A DNA stretch of 64,000 nucleotides, taken from NCBI GenBank assembly GCA_019009955.1, contig CM032231.1:104669501-104733500 (forward strand). Reading direction: 5' to 3'. Below the pieces are notes generated by a model, which did no database searches, was not told the DNA's origin, and was given only the letters and a program-made list of their open reading frames with translations. This document shows, in pieces, positions 10,786 to 22,656 of this stretch (positions within the stretch are counted from its first letter, which is position 1; every line of letters starts with the position of its first letter). Source of the stretch: Riptortus pedestris (lineage: Eukaryota; Arthropoda; Insecta; Hemiptera; Alydidae). A program made the translations under genes and the position numbers.

Positions 10786-11390
10786 CTGTACGTGTGTATG
10801 CCTCTGAACTCCTCCTAAACGGTTGGACCGATTTGAATGATTTTTTTGTATGCGTTTGGGTGACGTCCTGGATGGTTTAGATTCACAAATCAGCCTGGCA
10901 GATGGAGCAGGAGTAGGGTTTGTAAGGAAGGCCTAAAATTAAAAATAGTGATATTTCGTTTCCTATTGGTTTTTCGGCAAATATGCTCAGGAAAATGTTG
11001 TTTATTTTGTTATTTAGAGTAACCTTTGTTATATTCACTTTTGTCGTACAACAAAGTATAAACGAGATATACACTAAAAAATTAAAGAGGGAGCCAACAA
11101 TTTGATTGGGCACTAACGATTGAACGATGTAAATTAATATTAATTCTTCCATGATTATAAGCTAAATTAATTTTTTTAGGTTCGAACGGGATTGGGGGTT
11201 ATAAGGGAGCCTTGAATAAAAAAATCGCGATATTTCATTTTCTATTTGTTTTTAGGCAAACGTGCATATAACGAAGGTGTTTTTTGTGTTATTAAAAGTA
11301 TCTTTTGTTTTAAACATAGTATTATTAAATTTAATATCCTAATCGCTTGAAATATCATGCAGGACAACGTCTGTCGGGTCCGCCAGTATA
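10786..11390 (-). repeat. Family B repeat, complete-looking copy
   Basis: Read on minus: starts ACTGGCGGACCCGACAGACG, contains two units with CAACTTTTGTTATGTGCATA-like and ATTTCAGGCCTCCCTTATAA-like motifs, and ends ATCGGTCCAACCGTTTAGGA, GGAGTTCAG. Similar ends occur in many insect interspersed repeats. No coding frame; class unknown. Confidence 0.6.
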
Positions 11391-11419
11391 TAATAAAATA
11401 TTCATTATAGAAATTATGC

Positions 11420-11539
11420 GTATATACAATTTTGAGCTGACCTTATTTTCAATATCAGCTGGGTAGGATCCATGGACCGTTAAAAAATTGGTTTCGAAAA
11501 TGTCACAATAAGTGATTTCACTTAAGGTAATTCTGCTAA
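11420..11539 (+). mobile_element. H element, 3' fragment
   Basis: TTTTGAGCTGACCTTATTTTC through a weak terminal palindrome to TTCTGCTAA. Confidence 0.6.
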
Positions 11540-11836
11540 AAATGTCTACATAATTGTTTCGTCTGCATTGAGGCGATAAAGAGAGGAGAGTGCTAAAATA
11601 TAAATAAATAAGGAAACAAAATATTTATTACATATATATTTACACTCAGTTAATATTCAAGGCTAAAAGTATTAAGGAGAAATACAGGAAAACTCTTTAG
11701 TAGTACAGGAAAATACTATAGTAGTGAGGCATAGCTTGTTATCATGATGTTATTTACTCCAGTTATCGACATTTTCGAAATATGTTACAAGCAAGTAAAG
11801 AAGTATTTAGTTTGTTGGAGATCTCTGATTATGTTG

Positions 11837-14800
11837 TCAGTATCTCCTGCCGTAGTACATGTTGCTGAGGTATGGGCTGCCAAACTGACTTCCACCGGGC
11901 CTTCCGTAAGGATTCTGTACAGTTGGAGGAGCAGGCTGTGCCCAGGGCAGCCAGAATGTCCTGGCAGATCTGCTGGAGGCTTTCTCTGGGGTGTAGGCAT
12001 ATGGATAGGCGTAGGTGTAAGCCTGGCTGCTAGACTCCTTGGGATAGCTCGACAGGTGAGAGAGGTCGTAGAAGGGGAAGCCGCCGTACATCCAGCCGTA
12101 GTAGGAGCAAGGGCAGACACAGGGGCTGCTGGGCACGGGGAGCTGTCTGTTGGATGAGGGCACCTGTTGCTGAGACTGCTGCAGACCTTGTTGCTGGGAA
12201 CTCACTCCTTGCGTCTCTGTTTTGGCGGGAGTAGTCTCAGAATGTGTTGTCAAATCGGCTGGACACTTGCCGTTTAGCCCTCCGCATTGCCTAAAACAAG
12301 GAATAATTAAACAATCATCATCACAAAATACTGCTAAGTGAAGATTGAAGATACCCTTCAACACAAGCAATTAAGTAGTATAAAACTTGATGACTCACAG
12401 GAAAGTGCTGCGTAAACTAAGCACATATCCCACGTGCTGGTGTAACACACTTGTGATCTCACTCTCTATTTATATGCAAAAAAATGATTAGTAATAGGGG
12501 ATGAGGAACTAACTTAATACTTGATTTACAAAAAAAGTCCGTCAAGCAAGGGCTGCGTAAACTAAGCAGATTTCCCTCAAGTGCCACGTATTAGCCTTTA
12601 TCTCATAAGGTAACTGTTCAATGAAAACTATATTTGGAACCTTTTAATGGAGTGGTTCATGATATAACACCTTATAGTTAATATGACTTGAGTAGGAGTG
12701 AGGGTTTACTAATGGACGAAAACTAAAATATGGAAATATCTCGGTTAATATTCAATATAGAGAAAACATGCATATAACAACATTTATAGAACATGACATT
12801 TTCTATAAGATTAGTTCTATACAATTTTTCGATCCGAGGCATAATAACTGAAATATTAAGAATTTTCGAAATTCCTCCGCTTTGAACCCCCCCTCCTCCC
12901 CCTGGTCGGACTTCAGCCATTAATGAACTTGATCTTTCTCTTTACATAAAACGATTAAATATCAAGTTAGTTAACGATTAAAGAAAGATTGTGACCTCTA
13001 GAGTATATAAAATAAGGTAAAATATGTACACACACGTACACACACACCCTTGAGGGAAATCAGCTAATATGCACATAACTACAATCGTAGAAAATAAAAA
13101 GTATAACAAGATTGGTTCTATAACAATAAGTAGGTATGCCATGAAAAAACAATTATGTTTAAAAATAAATTAAAAGGATGATTTTATACACAAGATGAAT
13201 ACTATCAAAAATGTTCAATTATTAAGTAAAGCTACAGAATTTTGTTTAATACAAATTGCTCAAAAATAATTATTGATCAGGCACATTGTATCTTTAAGAT
13301 GGGGAGGAGTTTCTCAGCTTTTATAAAGTCAATCGTCCCTTTAATACATTTTAGTCTAATATCAAAGCACATCAATAAATTAAAAATTCATGGTATTAAA
13401 AGTTTTAATAAAATTTATTTATAATTATTAAATTGATAGATTTTATAAAATTGATTCATGGAATTTGAGCTAATTTTATAATAAATGTATTATATAAGTA
13501 TAAATGCTATTTTAATAATTTGTAAAGAAATTAATAAACAAAGTTCATACATTGACTGATAGAACTACTTGCTCAACTTGTAACATTCTGTTGACGATAA
13601 GACATATACTGACAGAATGCCGAAAACGACAACACCAGGACTTCCTCTACGACTTACAAGAGCTTTTGATGAAATTCTGCCCTATACATTAACATCATAT
13701 TTAAATATACGACAAAATTTAACATACAAATTAAGTCTGTGGTGTGCAACGGGATTGCAAATTATATGCATTAATTGTATTGTGTATTGTAAACCTTCAC
13801 GTGGGAAATCTGTTTAGCTTATTTACGCAGCCCCTGCGTGACGGACTTTTAGAGAATTGCAAATATATGAAATTTAGAAGTCGTCTTGTAAGGAGTGGAT
13901 TACTCGCGCGGAAAAAGTTCTTCAGTTCTTATTTCCTTAGTTAGGCAGATGAATTCATTGGGCTTCTGACGACTAGTGAACATGCAAGGTTTTTAGAAGG
14001 TCACCTTCGTTACAAGGTGCCCTTGCTGTTTCACTTGCCTAATAGATCCATCAGAATTAATGTTGTATTCCTTTTTGATTGAGCTTTTCATTATTTACTG
14101 AGAACTGAGAAGGAAAAAAAGTCCGTCACGCAGGGACTGCGTAAACTAAGCAGATTTCCCACGTGAAGTTTTACAATAGAGAAATCTGCCTAATAATAAC
14201 AGTAGTAGTAAGGGATCTCTAGAGACCTATTCTCGAGGGACGAATAGTTCGGAAACGGCCGCACTAGCTGTCGGCGGGTAGTCCCGAACAGAGCCGACTC
14301 CTGCCAACCATAAACACAATACAAATGCAAACATCTCGGTTAATATTCCAGATAGAGAATAAATGTATAGAACAATATTTATAGTAACTTTAATTTCCAA
14401 TAAGTGTGAATCTATACAATTTTTCGATCCGACGCATAATAATGGAGTTATTTTGAATTTTCAAAAATCCCCCTCTAAACCCCCCCTTCCACTTGTCCGA
14501 TTTCAGCCATTAACGAACCTGATCTTTCTTTTTACATAAAACGATTATATATCAAGTTTGGTAACGATCAAACCAAAATTGCGACCACTAGAGCGTTAAC
14601 AGACAAATATATATATATATATATATATATAAAATTTTGAACGGACCTCATTTTCGTCATCTCCTGGGTAGGATCGATGGACATTTGAGGAAATTTTTCA
14701 AAACTCGCGTCATGAGTACGACCTCAATAGCTGATTTCCCTTAAGGAAAATCTGCTAAAACCGATGTGTAGAAGTGTGGTTTTACAGAAGTCTGAAAACA

Positions 14801-15475
14801 AGAAAATTAGAATAACTCACTTAATATATGAGTTACAAATGAATGTTTGTAGACTTCCCACATACATCATTTCCCGTAAAATTAGTATTACATCACACTT
14901 ACTTGATATAATAATAGCGCCTTAACTACTATAAGTAATGGACAAATTTTGAAAATTGTCAAATTTCGTACTTTAAGTTTTTACTTTGTAATTTTAATAC
15001 CTGGAATTTTGAGTATTAGGATTGGTGGAAGCATCCCTTCCTTGGCTGGCTTGGAAGACAGCTGGCAGGCTGTAGGGCAGCATGGAAGCTAAGTCGGCCT
15101 TAATCGGAAGGGAACTGACGACGTTGTTCATAGGCGCCATTGCTGCTTTCTGAGCACTGTCTAGTGCTTCTTCAGAGTTGTCAGTCGCCCTCAATTGGCT
15201 GTTGGAGTAGCTGTATCTAGATATTTTAAAAAAAATATTTATTTGTTAGTTGTTACAGTTGGACGAATTTATATTTACAGGGGCTGCGTTAACGAAGCAA
15301 ATTTCCCACGTGCATTTTCTATTTGCACTTATATCAAAAAGTAAATGTTCAATGAGAACAATATTTGGTATTTAGGCTTCTAATAAAGTACGTCGTAATA
15401 TTACAGCTCATAGTTAATATGACATGAGTTGGAGTGGGGGTTTACCCTATACATATATATATATATATGTATATA

Positions 15476-15506
<31 letters not shown>

Positions 15507-17228
15507 TGTCTGTTACCGCTCTAGCAGTCGCAATTTTTGTTTGATCATTACCAAACTCGATATTTAGGCGTTCTATGTAAAAAGAAAGATCAAGGTCATT
15601 AGCGGCTAAATTCGGACCAGTGGGAGGGGGCGGGGGTTAGAGGGGGCGAAATTTGAAAATACGAAATATCTTTGTTACTATAAGTCGGATCGAAAATTTG
15701 TATAGAATCAATCTTATTGCAAATTACATTTACTACAATTATTATTATATACAGTTATTCTCTATCTTGAATATTAAGCGAGATATTTGCTTAATCAGTA
15801 AATCCCCTTTTGATTGATCAGTAAATCCCCACTTCTACTCTTGTTACATAAACAATATTCTATTATATACAATAATAAACCACATTATTCGAAGCTTAAA
15901 TACCAAATATTGTATTCCAGAGACCTTTATTATACGAGATAGATGCAAATATGTTCTTGCATCTATCTCGTATAATAAATCCGTCTTAAATACTTAGACT
16001 TCTAAAATTTGATTGATTGAGATAATAATTATTCTGGTTCATTTCTAATTACAGTACTAGGTATAGTACATAGTTTTCAATAAAATGAATAGGTTATATT
16101 CTGATATGTTTCAGTTATTGTTTTTCTTTCCGGTGAGCCGTTGGAAGAACTTTTTGTTTTCATTTCAGACACTTCCCGTCTTGAGGTATCTTATTCTGCT
16201 GTGTATTTATTCACTTGATACTGACTGTGCTATTGTGTTACCATTATATAGATTTATCAATTGTTAAACTTCACGAGGGAAATCTGGTTAGTTTACGCAG
16301 CCCATGCGTGACGTACTATTTTCATACTTATCTTGGGTCGTCGGACTCCTTGCAAATCACCAGGGCCATACCACATTTACCTTACGATTGGGCTATATGA
16401 TGCCACTGATACTGGGGTTATAACAGTGTGACTAGATCCTCCATAAACCTTTGCTTGATCTTAACGGCTCGAAAACATGTCAGGTTTTAGAGCACTGATT
16501 GTTTTGGTCCCAGCTGGACGGGTTACACAGAAATACCACAAGGAAGGCCTGTGTTTCGTCATGCTTGGCTCGTTATTATTTAACCTGAACAACTAGTAGG
16601 CCTGTTTTTATGATCTTTTCCTTGTATGTTTTTCTCTTATTCTTTCTTCAATGTCAGACATTCGTTAAAAGTCAAAAGTGTTTATTCCCTTTATTTGTCA
16701 AATTATCCACAGACGTCATGTGGATATATTGCAGACACATCAAAGTTGTTCCTGGCATACTTCCACCAGCATAAAGCCTATCATTAATCAATTCATGAAG
16801 GACTCCAAGAGATTGTTGCTCTCCTTCCTAGCACCTTTAATATTTGCGATTCATATGCAGTTTTTTATTATTATTTATTAACGTCCACATTATGGTTTTT
16901 ATTGGAGACCATTGCCATAAAATTTGAAGAATATATAAATAATATTGGGGTCCAGTACAAGAAGAATACAATTAAACTTGGAATAAGACTTTACAAGATA
17001 ACTTGGGACATTTCTGATGATGATATGAGTAGGACTGAGGATTTAATTAAGGCTGGAAATTAAAGATTTCAGCCACTAGAGTACTAACAAAAAATTATAT
17101 TTATCGTCCATACAACGTCTCTTTGCCCAATTTCAGTTATAAACGAACTTGCTATTTAGTGTAACATGAACCACTTAAATATCGAGTTTGAAAAACAAAA
17201 AAGAATGTGGTCTCTATAACGATAGCTG

Positions 17229-17271
<43 letters not shown>

Positions 17272-20200
17272 AAACAATTAAATACTAGTTAAAAAATAAA
17301 ATAAAGAATAAGAAAAACTAATACTAAAAAATATTAATAAATACAAAATTAGCCAACCTAATAACCTAATGTCCCTTCTTTTGAAGAGGGTTTGGTGGTT
17401 GATTCTTTATTTTTTTTTTTTTTATTTTTTGGATTTTTTTTTTTTGGCTTGTTTGATTTTATTTTAAATGTAGATTTTAAGTTAACTGTTACTATAATTA
17501 TTGTTTTTGTATTTTTTTACTAGTGTTATTATTTATTTATTGTGGAACGTTCGCTGCGAGGCGATATTGCTCATCAAAAACAATGAATATAAAGAAAATA
17601 AAAAATGAAAACAGTAACAGAAAAAATTAAACAATACAATTAGAACAGATCAAACTTAGAACGCAACCAAAGAGACATAAAAAAATACAAATCAACAAAT
17701 AAAAAAAATTAAACAAAAACGAAAATGAAACATTAAATTCAAAAACAAAAAAAATATTAAGAAACTAGATAATTAAAAACTATAAAGACAATTAAAATTA
17801 CGAAAAGAGTTATATATATTTATTATTTAGACATATTTTAAGTACCCTTTTTTTCGTATTACGTTAAAATAAATGGCTGTGGTAATATTTTCTATTTATT
17901 TCAATAAATGACTATAATTATTTACATAATTAGATATAGGATTTTTTTTTCTCTTTCTGGCTCTATAATTATAAATTAGTTTTGCAATTTTTAGTTCTTT
18001 TTAATCTCATATAACCATTAGTTAACCCGGGAGTGGTGGCACCGGGTGTCTGGGACCCACAGCTAAGTTCGAATGCTCACCCTTTCTAGATTGGGTAAGG
18101 TAAAAGTCTGGAATCCATAGTACCTCTCGAGAAGGTGTCTTAGATAACATAGAAAGAAACAAGCACTTTTGATCCTCATTGATAGGGAAGTTATTGGCTC
18201 AAGGATAAGCCCATGGGTCTCTCAGAACCGGTGCCACCTTTCTTGAATGTTTCTTTTTTCAAGGATTTGGTAAGGTGGCCCGGGTCTCTGGGACCCACAG
18301 ATAGTTGAAGGTCAGCTGTAGCCACTATCTGGCCACTACCTTACTAAAACATAAACTTACAATGGTCGAGACTCAAAGAAGCAACAAGAGGGAAATACCT
18401 ATGCGTCTTTTGGATCGCCGAAGGGTAGTATATTCTTCACAACTCCGTTTTCAAAAGGACCGCAGCATTTTATCGTATATTCCCCAAAAAAGAACAAATG
18501 CGTTCTCATTCTTTCAACCTTCCATCTCGATGGCAGCATTGATTTTTCGACCAGAAACAAAAAAAAAAAATAAACCAGGGGCACTCACATGACTAAAGGA
18601 GGGGTTGATGTTGTCGATGAAATATCACTTATAATACTGCTCGAAATGCATGAAGATAGCCGATGGTGATATTTTATAGCCTGATGAATGTGGCGGGCAT
18701 CAATGCATTCATCATTTATAAAAGTAATAAAAAGTACGACGATAAATTTGAAAGGAGGGTGTTTTTGAAAGAGTTGGGAAAGCAGCTGTGTGAAGATCAT
18801 CTTCGCCGACGGGGGCACAACACCCATGTCCCGCGCAAAATCCAGAGGGCTATCTGTAAAATACTGAACATCAGCACAACAACCAGAACAGCTTTTCCAC
18901 CTGTCCCAGGGAAAAGAGGAAGATGCAAGGATTGTTCTGGAACTGGTCGAAAATCCCGATACTACTGTCGCGTGTGTTCAGGTTTTGTATGTCTTGAACA
19001 CTCACTTTTTGTATGCTCAGACTGTTTTCAAAATAATGAGTGACTTTTACTATATTTTAGTTAATTTTTTTATAGCCAAAATGATACATATTATGTTCCT
19101 ATAATGCTTATTTACTTTGTTTTTCTTTTTAAATTTAATTGTATACGTATTAGTTGTAAATTAAATATTTTCTTCCAGATATTACGTTTATTACCTTGCA
19201 AAATCATGGTAGATTAATACTTATGCAGTGAAAATTTTTGTAAGAAAAATCTAGGCTCAATAATAGAAGTTTAGGGGTCCGGGTCTCACAGACCCAGTGC
19301 CACCCTAAGGACTGTTCTAGAGGGTGCCACCACTGCAGGGTTAAGAATGTTGGAAGTGCATATTTCTAATTAAGTTCGTGAGACTTGCGTCTGATGCCCA
19401 AGTAACTAGTTACTAATTGCAAGTGGCTGTGTTACCCGTAGCTCTGAGAATATGCCGGCCTGTGATATGGAGCCCCGTACACTCCGCCGGTAGGGTAGTG
19501 CGGTACTGGGGGTAATGCGCTCCCATAGAGGCCTGGGTGCATCTGCCCTTCACAGCTCTCCACCTGGCACAGGATCAGCCATACCAAAAGCAGAATTATC
19601 TGAAAGAATCATAAATGTTAACAAACATTTATTTCTATAAGAATACCATAAATATGAAAAGAAAGTCTGATAGGTAGAAATTGCATAAACTAAAAAGGTC
19701 CGTCACTCAGGGGCTGCGTAAACTAAGCAGATTTCCTACGTGAAGTTTTACAATAGATAAATCTACATACTGGTAATACCCCCTTTAATGTTAAGAGAAT
19801 AAACACAAACGAAGAGAGAAGAAATCTTTCAGTCAATTTACAAGTTAATAATATCTACAACGGAAAGCGTCTGAATTGTAAAGTAACAGGGCAACCAACA
19901 CCGCAGCGCTGAATAGATAGAATCTAGACCGGACAGAAGAACAATTAGTGAAATATATCTGAACATAACATATTAATTTTATTGAAAACTATTTACTATA
20001 TCTAGTACTGTAAATTATGAGGAATCAGAACAATTTTTTATCTTAATTAATCAAATTTTAGTAGTCCAAAAACTTAAGACGAGGGGGGGGGGGTCACCAG
20101 AACATAGTTGTATGTATCTCCTATAATAAATGTCTATTCAAAACAATATTCGGTATTTAAGCTTCGAATAATGTTGTTTATTATATAACAGAATATTGTT

Positions 20201-20442
20201 TATGTAACATGAGTAAAAGTGGGGGTTTGGTGAGGGCTGAAAACTGAAAAATGCAAATATCTCGGTTAATATTCAAGCTGGAGAATAAATTGATATAACA
20301 ACATGTATAGTACTTTTAATTTGGAATAAGATCGGTTCTTTACAATTTTTTGATCTTAAGTATAGTAGTTTTTGCAAAAAAACGATTAAATATCGAGTTT
20401 GGTAGCGATAAAGCAATAATTGAGATCGCTAGAGCGGTAACC

Positions 20443-20502
<60 letters not shown>

Positions 20503-22600
20503 TGTGTATGTGTGTGTGTGTGTATACAACTTTGAACGAACCTCATTGTTGTCATCTCCTAGGTTGGATCGATGGATATTTGAAGAAAATTTCGAAAATC
20601 ACGTCATGAGTACGACCTCAATAGCTGATTGAGGTTTTTTAAGGGAAATCAGCTAATAAAAGTGAGTTGTTAGCAAATGTCCTTAAGTGAATTCAGCAAT
20701 TAATGCTATACTGTTTACGCGATTCTAGAAAACAATTGTCCAAATTTTCATCAATCCAACCAAATTATTGGCGAAAATGAGATCCACCCAAATGTATATA
20801 CATATAAATAAAATCGTTAAATATATTTTTTCAAACAATTTATTGAGGTATAATTAGTATATACAATTTTATTACGCTTCTTCTTATTCTTGACCCAATA
20901 TTATTTATATATTTTTCAAATTTGATGGCAAAGGTCTCCAATAAAAACATTTTTTTTCGGTGCAAACTTAATTGAACCTGCCCTACATAATTCGTAAGCC
21001 ACTAAAAATGTAGGGCAGGTTCTATAAAGTTTGCACCGAAAAAAAAATGTTTTTATTGGAGACCCTTGCCATCAAATTTGAAGAATATATAAATTTTATT
21101 ACAATTTATTTATCTATTTAGAGAGCGTTAAATTTAATTTGTCAAGAACCCCTACAAGACAAGCTTAAAATTGACGTTCTTTTAAAGCTCTTTTTATATC
21201 TTGTAAATGTGAAATGTTATTTATTGACGCCCATTTTGTGCTAAGGCTAATTGGGACGGGTTATCTACATGTTACCATTCTTTTCTTGCTAGGTCGGGAC
21301 TAGGGGTTCTATTAAATGAGTTCCATGCTAAATAAATTCCAATTGCCCAGGCGAGAATCGAACTTACGACCCTAGGTTTATCAAGCCTGAACCTATGCCT
21401 AACCTGAGCTCCTTGATATGTTCAAAAGAATAAAATGTAAGGTAACAGTTCAAGCCGTTATTATTTTTAGTTTTAAAATTATTTTTAAATTTAAAATTTT
21501 GTTCTTCTTTAATATCTTCTAAAGAATACAATTTTAATTCTAAAAATTAATGACGCTTTTGAAATTCTGAAAAGTTCACAAATGTTGAACTGTTCCCTTA
21601 CATTTCTTTAAGATTCATTTTGAGTTCTCAATGAAGCCAAGATGGTATATGGGGCAAGTTCCACATGTATATAGGGAAATTGTTGCATTTTGAATGTTGT
21701 TTTTAATATACAATTTGTATTTGACAAATTTCATGTTTTAGAGTTGTTCCCTTAGAATATTACTTTTTATATACGAAATTTTATTGTCTACAATGAACTT
21801 TTCAAGTATTGGTTAATTTAAACAAGAATTGTTTGTTTGCTTTAATTAATAATGGAACTCTAAAACTGATAACTATTTTAGTGCTTAGTCAATTCTCATC
21901 AATGTTGAAGATGTTTGCATAAATTTGGTGCATTACGCGAGTTTCCACTGCTATTTATATATTATGTATGTATATACAAATATATAAACAAACATAAACA
22001 TAAATGCATTAAATCATACATTCCTTTGGAGTGTCAGAAGTCAGGTTGATACATACAGCCATATTGATATGTGCCTTTATTGCCAATAGGATGGTGTTTC
22101 ATGAATTAAGTTGCTACTCAATTGCCATCACGATACTGAGGACATCACAAACACCTTCTTAAATTATATATGTGTAAAATGACTTATTTGCTGCTATTAT
22201 ACTTCTAAATAAAGACATTAAATCAAACAGTTTATCTTCATTATTACAAACCACTCTAAATAAGAAAGTTAGACACTCATTAACTATTTAAACCTCTTTT
22301 TATCTAAGACCAGTAGTATTTGTCCTATATTTGAAATTACTCAATCATGTCCCACTCTTCCAGGTATTTTTCATGCACAGCAATTTAGTAAATTTGAATG
22401 AATATAATTTTAAGTTTAGGTTTTTATTTTAATATCATAAAACACTATGTATATTTATTTATCCTTGAATGATTATTTTTTACCGGAAAACCATTTGATA
22501 TACTTATGTGTTTACATGTCCTCATCATTTAATAATTCAATAAATTTCAACGTATTAATGACTATTCAGCAGAGACTATTACTAATATGAACATGTATTA

Positions 22601-22656
<56 letters not shown>

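Noticed and set aside
11744..12157. 137-codon plus frame opposite the secreted-protein exon 4
   Set aside because: It is the antisense shadow of a spliced, phase-consistent exon; composition is explained by the other strand.
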